A DNA stretch of 61,163 nucleotides from JBDSKH01 sp050245915 (GTDB lineage Bacteria; Actinomycetota; Actinomycetes; Actinomycetales; Microbacteriaceae): assembly GCA_050245915.1 (NCBI GenBank), contig JBFWWZ010000012.1, forward strand, positions 1 through 61,163. The letters run 5' to 3'. The translations under genes were made by a program, and so were the position numbers. Position 1 is the first letter of the stretch; each line of letters starts with the position of its first letter. The notes under the pieces are model-generated. The model was not told the origin of the DNA, made no database searches, and saw only the letters and a list, made by a program, of their open reading frames with translations. Positions 48,430 to 58,645 of the stretch are shown piece after piece.

Positions 48430-49380
48430 ATGCAGGCAAGCCCCACGACGACCGCCGCACCGCCCGACCGGGCACGCCCGCTCGTCCTCCGCAAGATCTC
48501 GGCGTACGTCGCGCTCACCAAGCCACGCGTGATCGAGCTGCTGCTGGTCACGACCGCCCCGGTGATGGTGCTCGCGGCGCGCGGGGTGCTCGACCTGCAC
48601 TTCCTGGGGATCCTGATCGCGACGCTGATCGGCGGCACCCTGTCCGCCGCGTCGGCGAACGCCTTCAACTGCTACATCGACCGCGACATCGACGCCGTCA
48701 TGAAGCGCACCCGCAACCGCCCCCTCGTCACCGGTGCCCTGACCCCGCGCGAGGCGCTGGTCTTCGCCTGGTCCACCGGCATCCTGTCGATCGCGCTGCT
48801 GTGGGTCTTCACGACGCCGCTCGCCGCGCTGCTGAGCCTCGCCGCCATCCTGTTCTACGTCCTCGTCTACACGCTGATCCTGAAGCGCCGCACCCCGCAG
48901 AACATCGTCTGGGGCGGGGCGGCCGGCTGCATGCCGGTGCTGATCGGCTGGGCGGCGGTCACCGGGTCGCTCGACTGGGCGCCCGTCATCCTGTTCGGGA
49001 TCGTCTTCCTCTGGACGCCGCCGCACTACTGGCCCCTGTCGCTGCGCTACCGCGAGGACTACGCCTCCGTGCACGTGCCGATGCTGGGCGTCGTGCGCGG
49101 GCAGGCGGCCGTCGGGCTGCAGGTCGTGCTCTACGCCTGGGCGACCGTCGCGTGCTCGCTCCTGCTGGTTCCGATCGCCTCGATGGGAGTGCTGTACGCG
49201 ATCGTCGCGGCCCTGTCGGGCATCTGGTTCCTCGTCGAATCGCACCGGCTGTACTCGGGTGCGATCCGCGACGAAGACGCGCGGCCGATGCGCGTCTTCC
49301 ACGCGAGCATCACCTATCTGACGCTGGTGTTCCTCGCCGTGGGGCTCGACCCGCTGCTGCACCTTCCGCTGGCGCTCTGA
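48430..49380 (+). CDS. ctaB: Protoheme IX farnesyltransferase (heme O synthase)
   Basis: 316-aa UbiA-family membrane prenyltransferase that attaches farnesyl to heme b for cytochrome oxidase. Aspartate-rich motif NAFNCYIDRDIDAVMKRT and second motif YTLILKRRTPQNIVWGGAAG. About nine membrane segments. The start is ATG 48430. tkt and ctaB diverge, a conserved actinobacterial arrangement. Its last 71 bases are overlapped antisense by ctaA. Confidence 0.96.
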   Translation: MQASPTTTAAPPDRARPLVLRKISAYVALTKPRVIELLLVTTAPVMVLAARGVLDLHFLGILIATLIGGTLSAASANAFNCYIDRDIDAVMKRTRNRPLVTGALTPREALVFAWSTGILSIALLWVFTTPLAALLSLAAILFYVLVYTLILKRRTPQNIVWGGAAGCMPVLIGWAAVTGSLDWAPVILFGIVFLWTPPHYWPLSLRYREDYASVHVPMLGVVRGQAAVGLQVVLYAWATVACSLLLVPIASMGVLYAIVAALSGIWFLVESHRLYSGAIRDEDARPMRVFHASITYLTLVFLAVGLDPLLHLPLAL

Positions 49381-50236
49381 GTTCAGATCCTCTGAGCGAC
49401 AGCACCGCGGCGGTCGTCACCGAGATCAGGATGACGGCGAGCACCATGTGGATGCCCACCAGCAGCGGCGGCAGCCCGGTGTTCGCCTGCAGCAGGCCCA
49501 CGCCGATCTGAACCACCTCGACGGCGAGCATCGCGAGCACGAACGGCCGCGGGGCGAGTCGGCCGCGCACCGCCAGGAACGCGAGCAGCACGGTCAGCGC
49601 GAACGTGAGGTACGCCGGCCAGGAGTGGACGTGCTGCAGCAGCTCGCTGTCGAGGCCGTTGCGGGCGGACGCGGTGTCACCGGCGTGCGGACCGGACCCC
49701 GTGGTCAGCACTCCCACCACGACCGTGACCGCCACCACCGCCGAGGTCGCGTGCGCGAGCACCGCGTACCATCGCGGCACCACCCGATCCCCGCGGGGCC
49801 CGCGGATCACCCGCACGAGGACGACCGTCGACAACGCCACCAGGACGGCCGACACGACGAAGTGCACACCGACGGTGCTCGGGTCCAGCTGGCCGAGCAC
49901 GGCGCGGCCGCCGATCACCCCCTGAAGGACGGTCAGCACCAGGACCAGCACCGCGGGCACCAGCACGTAACGGCGGCGCAGTCTCACGAGGAGGAGCACG
50001 ACCAGGGCGAGTGCCGCGATCCCGACGATGATCGAGAGCAGGCGGTTGCCGAACTCGATGGCGCCGTGGATGCCCATCTCGGGCGTCGCGACGAGCGATG
50101 CGTCCGTGCACAACGGCCAGGTCGGGCAGCCGAGGCCGGACCCGGTGAGACGCACCGCGCCGCCGGTGCCGACGATCAGGATCTGGGTGACGAGGGTCGC
50201 CCAGGCGACGACCAGGATGCTGCGGGGGCTGGACAC
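49310..50236 (-). CDS. ctaA: Heme A synthase (CtaA/COX15)
   Basis: 308-aa membrane enzyme that oxidises heme O to heme A. N-terminal LVTQILIVGTGGAVRLTGSGLGCPTWPLC with the Cys pair region, then four-helix bundles with conserved His: IHGAIEFGNRLLS, VGVHFVVS, LLQHVHSW, LVGIHMVLAV. Start GTG 50236, preceded on the minus strand by TACACT at 7 nt, thus leaderless. Its Ala/Arg-rich C-terminal 23 codons run antisense through the end of ctaB. That tail is probably not functionally constrained. Confidence 0.92.
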   Translation of the reverse strand: MSSPRSILVVAWATLVTQILIVGTGGAVRLTGSGLGCPTWPLCTDASLVATPEMGIHGAIEFGNRLLSIIVGIAALALVVLLLVRLRRRYVLVPAVLVLVLTVLQGVIGGRAVLGQLDPSTVGVHFVVSAVLVALSTVVLVRVIRGPRGDRVVPRWYAVLAHATSAVVAVTVVVGVLTTGSGPHAGDTASARNGLDSELLQHVHSWPAYLTFALTVLLAFLAVRGRLAPRPFVLAMLAVEVVQIGVGLLQANTGLPPLLVGIHMVLAVILISVTTAAVLSLRGSELRAPAEGAAAGRAPRRGTPASDR

Positions 50237-50243
50237 ACCAGCA

Positions 50244-50249
50244 AGTGTA
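50244..50249 (-). promoter_or_regulatory. -10-like box TACACT for ctaA
   Basis: TACACT on the minus strand followed by 7 nt and GTG 50236. Confidence 0.45.
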
Positions 50250-50345
50250 GGCAGGCGCGGCCACGGGACTTCGCGCTTCCCAGGTCGTCCCGTTAGCCTG
50301 TGGGGGCGTCTGTCGCGCTCAGCGACCCCAGCCATCGGAGGATCC

Positions 50346-51425
50346 GTGTTGTCATCCCGACTGTCCGGCGTCGCCGCCCTCGGTGCCGTCGCTCTCCTGC
50401 TCAGCGGATGCGTGGGCGAGGAGCAGGTCGCCGTCGGGGTCGACGAACTGCACATCGGCGTGCTCGGCGCGGTGACGCCGGCCCAGCAGGCATTCCTCGA
50501 CCGCATGGACGAGCTCTCGGAGGGCTCGATCTTGGTCGATGTCCAAGAGGAGTGGCCGGCCTCGGGCGGCGACAGCGCCGAGGTCTCGCTGGCGAAGGCG
50601 GTCCTCGCCGGCGATGTCGACATCGCCTGGGTTCCCGTCCGTGCCCTGACCGCGGTGGGGGCGAAGGGGATCGACGCCCTGCAGGCGCCGCTGCTTGTGC
50701 AGACCCACGACCAGCAGCGCGCCGTCGCGCTCGGCGTGCCTGGGGAGATCATCCGCAACTCGCTCCGCAACACCGGCGTGACCGGCCTGGCGCTGCTGCC
50801 GGGCCAGACGCAGTATCCGGTGGCTCCCGGTCCGCTGGCGGACCTGTCCCAGTGGGCGGGAACCACCATCGCGGTCGGGGCCGCGGGGGCATCCAACGCG
50901 ACCGAGAGCGCGACCGTGGAAGCCTTCGGGGGCACGGCGACGATCGCGGGAGACGATCCGGTTGCCGACGTCGCGAGCGGATCGGTGGCCGCCGCGGCGG
51001 GCGACCTCGATGACCTGGTCGCCAACGCGTCGGCCGACGGGCCGATCATGACAGGCAACGTCCCGCTGTGGCCCGAGATGTCGATGGTCCTCGCCAACTC
51101 GTCGCTCCTCGATCGGCTGTCGAGCCGTCAGCACGGGTTCCTCGACGGTGCGGTCGTGCGCGCCCAGGACGAGGCCATGGCGGCGCCGGACGAGCTCACG
51201 GGACTCAACGCCGTGTGCGCCATCGCTCCCTCATTCACCTACGCGACGCGTGATCAGCTGGCAGCGTTCCAGGATGCCGCCAAGCCCGTCTACGCCGCGC
51301 TGGAGAAGGATGCGGCCGAGTCGCGGCTGCTGAAGGCCATCCAGGAGGTGGTCAAGCAGCACGCGGGGACCGGGATTCTCGGGGTGTCCTCGAGCTGCGT
51401 GTGGGTGGCCCCTCCCGCGGCCTGA
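50346..51425 (+). CDS. Orphan TRAP/DctP-like solute-binding lipoprotein
   Basis: 359-aa secreted lipoprotein. Signal peptide LSSRLSGVAALGAVALLLSGC with lipobox LLSGC. The mature part looks like a DctP-type periplasmic binding protein: TPAQQAFLDRMDELSEGSI, then AEVSLAKAVLAGDVDIAWVP and LQAPLLVQTHDQ. It ends with a Cys pair (AVCAIAP and SSSCVW) that may form a disulfide. No TRAP membrane subunits are nearby, so it may be a sensor or work with distant partners. Start is GTG 50346 or TTG 50349; GGAGG spacing favours the TTG by distance (7 nt against 4). Confidence 0.7.
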   Translation: MLSSRLSGVAALGAVALLLSGCVGEEQVAVGVDELHIGVLGAVTPAQQAFLDRMDELSEGSILVDVQEEWPASGGDSAEVSLAKAVLAGDVDIAWVPVRALTAVGAKGIDALQAPLLVQTHDQQRAVALGVPGEIIRNSLRNTGVTGLALLPGQTQYPVAPGPLADLSQWAGTTIAVGAAGASNATESATVEAFGGTATIAGDDPVADVASGSVAAAAGDLDDLVANASADGPIMTGNVPLWPEMSMVLANSSLLDRLSSRQHGFLDGAVVRAQDEAMAAPDELTGLNAVCAIAPSFTYATRDQLAAFQDAAKPVYAALEKDAAESRLLKAIQEVVKQHAGTGILGVSSSCVWVAPPAA

Positions 51426-51451
51426 CCCAGCCGTTTCTTCGGCGTCCCCTG

Positions 51452-51457
51452 TAGGAT
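51452..51457 (+). promoter_or_regulatory. -10 box TAGGAT for the suf operon
   Basis: TAGGAT about 87 nt before the sufB start. The leader contains no gene; the ArsR-like repressor gene sufR that often precedes sufB in Actinobacteria is absent. Confidence 0.45.
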
Positions 51458-51543
51458 CGGGGAGGTATTCGCAGCAACGGCGCCGCATGGAATGCCGACA
51501 CGAGCGGAATGGTTCGCTTCGGCAGAGAAGAGGTAGCCCACCA

Positions 51544-52977
51544 ATGTCCGATGTGCGCAGTCCCGACGTGGTTCTCGACCGTCCCGAACTCGCCAGTCTC
51601 GGTCAGTACGAGTTCGGCTGGTCCGATCCGGACGCTGCCGGTGCGGCTGCCCGGCGCGGCCTCTCCGACGAGGTCGTCACGAACATCTCCCAACTCAAGG
51701 CCGAGCCCGAGTGGATGCTCAAGAACCGGCTGAAGGCCCTCAAGCTCTTCGGCATGAAGCCGATGCCCACCTGGGGCGCCGACCTCTCCGGCATCGACTT
51801 CGACAACATCAAGTACTTCGTGCGCTCCACCGAGAAGCAGGCCACCAGCTGGGAGGAGCTGCCGGAGGACATCAAGGCGACCTACGAGCGGCTCGGCATC
51901 CCCGAGGCCGAGCGCCAGCGCCTCGTCGCGGGCGTCGCCGCGCAGTACGAGTCCGAGGTGGTGTACCACCAGATCCGTGAGGACCTCGAGGCTCAGGGCG
52001 TCATCTTCATGGACACGGACACCGCGCTGCGGGAGCATCCCGAGTTCTTCACCGAGTACTTCGGCACCGTCATCCCGGCCGGTGACAACAAGTTCGCCGC
52101 GCTGAACACCGCGGTCTGGTCGGGCGGCTCGTTCGTGTACGTGCCGAAGGGCGTGCACGTCGAGATCCCGTTGCAGGCGTACTTCCGCATCAACACCGAG
52201 AACATGGGCCAGTTCGAGCGGACGCTCATCATCGCGGACGAGGGCTCGTACGTGCACTACATCGAAGGGTGCACGGCTCCGATCTACAAGTCCGACTCGC
52301 TGCACTCGGCGGTGGTCGAGATCATCGTGAAGAAGAACGCGCGCGTCCGCTACACGACCATCCAGAACTGGTCGAACAACGTCTACAACCTGGTCACCAA
52401 GCGCGCCATCGCCCACGAGGGCGCCACGATGGAGTGGATCGACGGCAACATCGGCTCCAAAGTGACAATGAAGTACCCGTCGATCTACCTGGTCGGCGAG
52501 CACGCGAAGGGCGAGACCCTGTCCGTCGCGTTCGCGGGTCCCGGTCAGCACCAGGATGCCGGGGCGAAGATGATCCACATGGCGCCGCACACGACCTCGT
52601 CGATCGTCTCCAAGTCGATCGCACGCGGGGGCGGTCGGGCCGGATACCGCGGAGAGGTCCGCATGGACGCCAACGCGCATCACTCGGCCAACACGGTCCG
52701 CTGCGACGCACTGCTGGTCGACACCATCTCGCGGTCCGACACCTACCCGGCGATCGACATCCGCGTCGACGACGTTCAGCTGGGGCACGAGGCCACCGTC
52801 TCCCGGGTGAGCGAGGAGCAGCTGTTCTACCTGCAGTCGCGCGGCATGCCGGAGGACGAGGCCATGGCGATGATCGTCCGCGGGTTCATCGAGCCGATCG
52901 CGCGCGAACTGCCCATGGAGTACGCGCTCGAGCTCAACAAGCTCATCGAGATGAGCATGGAAGGCAGCGTCGGCTAG
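51544..52977 (+). CDS. sufB: Fe-S cluster assembly protein SufB
   Basis: 477-aa scaffold subunit of the SufBCD complex. Signatures: GSFVYVPKGVHVEIPLQAYF, DEGSYVHYIEGCTAPIY with a conserved Cys, MIHMAPHTTSSIVSKSI and VRCDALLVDTISRSDTYP. No intein is present, unlike in some mycobacterial SufB. ATG 51544 follows GAGGT. Its TAG stop shares one base with the sufD start. Confidence 0.97.
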   Translation: MSDVRSPDVVLDRPELASLGQYEFGWSDPDAAGAAARRGLSDEVVTNISQLKAEPEWMLKNRLKALKLFGMKPMPTWGADLSGIDFDNIKYFVRSTEKQATSWEELPEDIKATYERLGIPEAERQRLVAGVAAQYESEVVYHQIREDLEAQGVIFMDTDTALREHPEFFTEYFGTVIPAGDNKFAALNTAVWSGGSFVYVPKGVHVEIPLQAYFRINTENMGQFERTLIIADEGSYVHYIEGCTAPIYKSDSLHSAVVEIIVKKNARVRYTTIQNWSNNVYNLVTKRAIAHEGATMEWIDGNIGSKVTMKYPSIYLVGEHAKGETLSVAFAGPGQHQDAGAKMIHMAPHTTSSIVSKSIARGGGRAGYRGEVRMDANAHHSANTVRCDALLVDTISRSDTYPAIDIRVDDVQLGHEATVSRVSEEQLFYLQSRGMPEDEAMAMIVRGFIEPIARELPMEYALELNKLIEMSMEGSVG

Positions 52978-54098
52978 TGCCCGAAGTCCTCACGGTCCCG
53001 GTGCAGACCCGGTCCGAGCGGTTCCGGTCGCTCGTGCACGGCGACTTCGCCGACGTCACCGGCCGGGAGGCCGAGTGGAAGTTCACCCCGGTGGAGCGTC
53101 TGCGGCCCCTCATCGACGGCGAACTGGACGGCTCCGCCTACCCGGTAGATGCCCCCGAGGTCCCGGGGACCGTGGTCGAGTGGATCGACAGGTCCGACGA
53201 GCGGATCGGCACCGCCGGCATCCCCGAGGACCGCGCCGCCGCCAACGCATGGAGCTCGTTCCGCACCGCCCTGCACATCGGCGTCAGCGGCGAGACGACC
53301 CCGGTCACCGTGACCCGTTCCGGCCTCGGGACCGCGCCGAAGGCTGCGCATGTTCTGATCACCGCCGCGCCGCTGAGCTCCGGGCTGGTCGTGCTCGACA
53401 GCCGCGGCAGCGCGAACCTCACCGAGAACGTCGAGATCATCGTGGGGGAGGGCGCCCACCTGACGGTGGTGAGCCTGCAGGAGTGGGATGACGACGCAAT
53501 CCACGTCGCCAGCCATTTCGCGCGTGTCGACAAAGACGCGCGCCTCAAGCACATCGTCGTGTCACTCGGCGGGTCGATTGTGCGCGTGAACCCGTCCACC
53601 CGGCTCGCCGGCCCCGGTTCGGACACCGAGATGCTCGGTGTGTACTTCGCCGACGCGGGGCAGCACCTCGAGCAGCAGGTCTTCGTGCACCACGAGGCGC
53701 CGCAGTCCAAGAGCCGCGTCACCTACAAGGGCGCACTCAACGGCGAGGGCGCCCACACCGTCTGGATCGGCGACGTGCTGATCGGCCGGGCCGCCGTCGG
53801 CACCGACAGCTACGAGCAGAACCGCAACCTGGTGCTCAGCGAGGGCACCCGCGCCGATTCGATTCCGAACCTCGAGATCGAGACCGGCGACATCGCCGGC
53901 GCCGGTCACGCCAGCGCCACCGGCCGTTTCGACGACGAGCACCTGTTCTATCTTCAGTCCCGCGGCATCCCGGAGGACGAGGCCCGCCGGCTGGTGGTGC
54001 TGGGGTTCCTCAGCGAGATCGTTCAGAAGATCGGCGAACCCGTCCTCGAGGCCAGGCTCTCCGAAGCACTCGAGACCGAGCTGGGGGGTGCGCGATGA
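52977..54098 (+). CDS. sufD: Fe-S cluster assembly protein SufD
   Basis: 373-aa SufB paralogue that completes the SufBC2D scaffold. C-terminal half resembles SufB: AHTVWIGDVLIGRAAVGTDSYEQNRN split as in the family, DSIPNLEIETGDIAGAGHAS, and HLFYLQSRGIPEDEARRLVV. GTG 52977 overlaps the sufB TAG by one base. Overlaps the Rieske gene by four (ATGA). Confidence 0.94.
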   Translation: MPEVLTVPVQTRSERFRSLVHGDFADVTGREAEWKFTPVERLRPLIDGELDGSAYPVDAPEVPGTVVEWIDRSDERIGTAGIPEDRAAANAWSSFRTALHIGVSGETTPVTVTRSGLGTAPKAAHVLITAAPLSSGLVVLDSRGSANLTENVEIIVGEGAHLTVVSLQEWDDDAIHVASHFARVDKDARLKHIVVSLGGSIVRVNPSTRLAGPGSDTEMLGVYFADAGQHLEQQVFVHHEAPQSKSRVTYKGALNGEGAHTVWIGDVLIGRAAVGTDSYEQNRNLVLSEGTRADSIPNLEIETGDIAGAGHASATGRFDDEHLFYLQSRGIPEDEARRLVVLGFLSEIVQKIGEPVLEARLSEALETELGGAR

Positions 54099-54424
54099 CC
54101 GCGACCAACGTCTTCCCGCTGAGCGAGCTGACCCAGGATGCCGCGCGCCGCGTCGTGCTGGACGGCGTCCCGATTGCTGTGGTCCTCGACTCCTCCGGGA
54201 CAGTCCACGCCATCGGAGACACCTGCACGCACGGCGACATCTCGCTTTCCGAGGGATTCGTCGAAGACGACACCCTCGAGTGCTGGGCGCACGGCTCGAA
54301 GTTCGAGCTCACCACCGGCAAGCCCCTCAGCCTCCCGGCCTACGAGCCGGTCCCCGTCTTCGCCGTCGAGGTCATCGACGGCGACGTGTACATCGATCCA
54401 GAGAAGAAGTTGGCCGTCTCATGA
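54095..54424 (+). CDS. Rieske-type [2Fe-2S] ferredoxin
   Basis: 109-aa soluble Rieske protein. Cluster ligands C44-T-H46 (DTCTHGDISL) and C63-x2-H66 (CWAHGSKFE). It belongs to the class that serves as ferredoxin of non-heme iron oxygenases, but within suf operons it may deliver electrons for cluster assembly. It sits between sufD and sufC with 4-nt overlaps on both sides (ATGA), so it is tightly co-translated. Confidence 0.92.
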   Translation: MTATNVFPLSELTQDAARRVVLDGVPIAVVLDSSGTVHAIGDTCTHGDISLSEGFVEDDTLECWAHGSKFELTTGKPLSLPAYEPVPVFAVEVIDGDVYIDPEKKLAVS

Positions 54425-55182
54425 GCACACTCGACATCCGCGACCTCAAGGTCTCCATCGAAACCGATCAGGGCACGAAGCACATCCTCAAAGGGGTCGA
54501 TCTGACCATCAACGAGGGCGAGATCCACGCCGTCATGGGCCCCAACGGATCCGGCAAGTCCACCCTCGCGTACACGATCGCCGGCCACCCGCGCTACCAC
54601 GTCGAGGGCGGCTCGATCACGTTCGACGGTCAGGATGTGCTCGCGATGAGCGTCGACGAGCGCGCCCGGGCGGGCCTGTTCCTCGCCATGCAGTACCCGG
54701 TGGAGATCCCCGGTGTGACGGTCACCAACTTCCTGCGCACTGCCAAGACGGCGATCGACGGGGAGGCGCCCGCGATCCGCGGCTGGGGCACCAGCGTCAA
54801 GGACGCGATGAAGAACCTGCGCATGGATCCGGAGTTCGCGGCCCGCAATGTCAACGAGGGATTCTCGGGCGGTGAGAAGAAGCGCCACGAGATCCTGCAG
54901 CTGGAGCTGCTGAAACCGAAGTTCGCGGTGCTCGACGAGACCGACTCCGGCCTCGACGTCGACGCGCTGAAGATCGTCTCGGAGGGCGTGAACCGGGCGC
55001 ATGAGACCACGGGCCTGGGCATCCTGCTCATCACGCACTACACGCGGATCCTGCGCTACATCCAGCCCGACTTCGTGCACGTCTTCGTGGATGGCAAGGT
55101 CGCCGAAGAGGGAGGACGCGAACTCGCCGACCGTCTCGAGGACGAGGGCTACGACCGGTACCTGACCGGGGCCCAGGCGTAG
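54421..55182 (+). CDS. sufC: Fe-S cluster assembly ATPase SufC
   Basis: 253-aa ABC-type ATPase of SufBCD. Walker A GPNGSGKSTLAYTIAG, SufC-specific signature FSGGEKKRHEILQLELL, Walker B and D-loop FAVLDETDSGLDVDALK, and the switch His in LLITHYTRIL. ATG 54421 overlaps the Rieske stop. Its TAG stop forms the first half of the -10 box for sufT. Confidence 0.97.
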   Translation: MSTLDIRDLKVSIETDQGTKHILKGVDLTINEGEIHAVMGPNGSGKSTLAYTIAGHPRYHVEGGSITFDGQDVLAMSVDERARAGLFLAMQYPVEIPGVTVTNFLRTAKTAIDGEAPAIRGWGTSVKDAMKNLRMDPEFAARNVNEGFSGGEKKRHEILQLELLKPKFAVLDETDSGLDVDALKIVSEGVNRAHETTGLGILLITHYTRILRYIQPDFVHVFVDGKVAEEGGRELADRLEDEGYDRYLTGAQA

Positions 55183-55185
55183 GCT
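55180..55185 (+). promoter_or_regulatory. -10 box TAGGCT for sufT, built from the sufC stop
   Basis: TAG of sufC at 55180-55182; TAGGCT followed by exactly 6 nt and ATG 55192. It would allow leaderless expression of sufT apart from the operon. Confidence 0.5.
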
Positions 55186-55191
55186 GATCTC

Positions 55192-55524
55192 ATGGCCGTC
55201 ACCGCGCTCGAGCCGCAGCTCTTCGACAAGATCGAGGAGGGCCTGAAAGACGTCATCGACCCGGAGCTCGGCGTGAACATCGTCGACCTCGGCCTCATCT
55301 ACGACCTGTCGTGGGACGACGAGAACGATGCCCTGGTGATCTCGATGACCCTGACCTCGGCCGGCTGCCCGCTCACGGATGTGATCGAAGAGCAGACCGC
55401 TCAGGCGCTCGATGGACTGGTCGAGCGGTTCCGCATCAACTGGGTGTGGATGCCGCCGTGGGGTCCCGAGCGGATCACCGACGACGGGCGCGACATGATG
55501 CGCGCCATCGGGTTCAGCATCTAA
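55192..55524 (+). CDS. sufT: Metal-sulfur cluster assembly factor (SufT, DUF59/MIP18)
   Basis: 110-aa DUF59 protein that assists Fe-S cluster maturation. Motifs: VIDPELGVNIVDLGLIYDL and SMTLTSAGCPLTDVIEEQ with conserved Cys59. Usually last in actinobacterial suf operons after sufS and sufU; here it directly follows sufC. Confidence 0.93.
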   Translation: MAVTALEPQLFDKIEEGLKDVIDPELGVNIVDLGLIYDLSWDDENDALVISMTLTSAGCPLTDVIEEQTAQALDGLVERFRINWVWMPPWGPERITDDGRDMMRAIGFSI

Positions 55525-55534
55525 GCTTTCTGAT

Positions 55535-55549
55535 CCGCCCTCCGGGCGG
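55535..55549. terminator. Bidirectional hairpin between sufT and bioY
   Basis: CCGCCC (55535-55540) and GGGCGG (55544-55549) around TCC. Positioned between convergent genes; no long T tract on either strand. Confidence 0.5.
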
Positions 55550-55560
55550 CATCGAATGAA

Positions 55561-56166
55561 CTACGCCCCGTCGCGGGTCTTCGAGAGCTTGGCGGCGCCC
55601 CACCAGGCCAGCGGCAGCAGTCCGGCGGCGATCGCCGACTTGATGACGCCGCCGACGATGAACGGCCAGAGCCCGTACTCGAGCGTGGTGGGCAGGTCGG
55701 TGCCGAGGGCGAACGAGAGCCACGGAAGCCCGAACGCGAAGACGACCACGGAGCCGCCCAGGAACAGGGCGAGGGCCTTGAGGAGCTTGCGGTCCCAGTG
55801 CCGCTCCGACAGCCAGCCGACAAGGAACGCCGAGAAGACGAACCCGATGATGTAGCCGCCCGTGGGTCCGGCGATCACCTGCCAGCCGCTCGAGGCCTCA
55901 CTGAACCACGGGACGCCGACGATGCCGACCACCGCGTAGACCACCATCGCCAGCGCGCCGCGCACCGCGCCGAGGGAGGCGCCGACCAGAAGCACCGCCA
56001 GCGTCTGCCCGGTCACCGGCACGGGCCAGAGCGGCACGTACAGCTGTGCGAGACCGCCCACGAGGGCGGCGCCGAGCACGACCAGCGTGATGTCGGTGAC
56101 GAGGTGCCGGGGGAGGATCCTGTCGGCGAGAACCAGGCGGGGAGCGGCGGGGGTGACAGCGGTCAT
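55561..56166 (-). CDS. bioY: Biotin transporter BioY
   Basis: 201-aa substrate-binding membrane subunit (S component) of ECF-type biotin uptake. Motifs: VPLWPVPVTGQTLAVLLVGA, and GPTGGYIIGFVFSAFLVGWL. Six hydrophobic segments. No bioM/bioN ATPase or permease genes lie next to it, so it either works alone or with a shared ECF module elsewhere. The nearest ABC gene (56236) is a soluble ABC-F type, not a BioM. ATG 56166 is leaderless. No BirA site was recognised. Confidence 0.93.
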   Translation of the reverse strand: MTAVTPAAPRLVLADRILPRHLVTDITLVVLGAALVGGLAQLYVPLWPVPVTGQTLAVLLVGASLGAVRGALAMVVYAVVGIVGVPWFSEASSGWQVIAGPTGGYIIGFVFSAFLVGWLSERHWDRKLLKALALFLGGSVVVFAFGLPWLSFALGTDLPTTLEYGLWPFIVGGVIKSAIAAGLLPLAWWGAAKLSKTRDGA

Positions 56167-56171
56167 GCCGG

Positions 56172-56178
56172 TAGACTA
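56172..56178. promoter_or_regulatory. Shared bidirectional -10 (TAGACTA) for bioY and the ABC-F gene
   Basis: TAGACT (56172-56177) faces right; its near-mirror TAGTCT (56178-56173) faces left, 6 nt before the bioY ATG. The rightward transcript would have a leader of about 50 nt with AGGAC before GTG 56236. Confidence 0.5.
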
Positions 56179-56235
56179 GCGGGCTGGCCGTTCTGGCCCT
56201 TTGTCGACATCCTCCATTAGAAACAGGACGTAACC

Positions 56236-57820
<1,585 letters not shown>

Positions 57821-57834
<14 letters not shown>

Positions 57835-58645
57835 ACCCTCGGCTGTCGAGCACCGCATCCTCGAAGTCGGCGTCGTCGCTGCGGCGTCTCGGCGCCCGTG
57901 CGGCAGCCTGCTCCGACTCGGGAAGCGCGGCGATGCGCCGCTCGCGCCGGAACGCCCAGAACAGTGCGACGAACGCGAGCACGCCGAACGCGATCCACTG
58001 CAGCGCGTACGAGAGGTGGGGCCCCTCATCCGCCTTCGGCTTCAATGCGGGCGCCGGCGGCGCCTCGGCGGGGGCCGGCTGCTCGGCGGCGAGCAGTCCA
58101 TACGCGCCCGTGAAGGTCTGCGGCCCGGTCAGCTCGGCCACGCTCGGCAGGTGGATGGTCGCGAGTTGCCCCTCCGGAGCGGAGCGGCCCGGCAGCTCCG
58201 GCTCGCCCTGCTTGAGCCGCGCGACGACCGTGACCTGCCCGGATGGCGGATCCGGCACCTCGTCGGGCGCGTCGATCGATGACCCGACCGGCAACCAGCC
58301 CCTGTCGATCACGAACACCCGGCCGTCGTCGAGCCGGAACGGCACCAGCACCTCGAAGCCCGACCTGCCGTCGTACGGGCGGTTGCGCACGAGCAGCTGA
58401 TCTTCGGGCAGGTACTGCCCGGTCAGCCGGACCGGGAGCCACCGGTCGTCCAGCTCCCATGAATCCAGCGCCGGCAGCACCTCGTCGACCGGCACCGGGG
58501 TCGCGTCGTAGTTCGCCGCCACCCGGTCGATCTCGGCCACCGCCTCGGCACGCCGGGCCCACTGCCACCAGGACAACAGCCCGCACGCGACCGCGAAGAC
58601 GATCACGACCGCGAGGTATCCGCCCCAGCGGCGCAGGCCCGTCAC
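57821..58645 (-). CDS. SURF1 family cytochrome oxidase biogenesis protein
   Basis: 274-aa membrane protein of the SURF1 family, needed for cytochrome c oxidase assembly and heme A insertion. N-terminal transmembrane helix near 8-28 (LAVVIVFAVACGLLSWWQW), extracytoplasmic domain with LVRNRPYDGRSGFEVLVPF and FVIDRGWLPVG, second helix near 215-235 (SYALQWIAFGVLAFVALFW). The C-terminal tail is charged. GTG 58645 overlaps the preceding gene (GTGA). The link to ctaA/ctaB function is by pathway, not by operon. Confidence 0.92.

Noticed and set aside
51458..51543. Riboswitch or RNA thermometer in the sufB leader
   Set aside because: No conserved core of a known riboswitch class could be recognised in the 80-nt leader.
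55525..56235. Biotin-responsive BirA operator near bioY
   Set aside because: No TTGTnAACC-type palindrome is present; only the symmetric -10 element was found.
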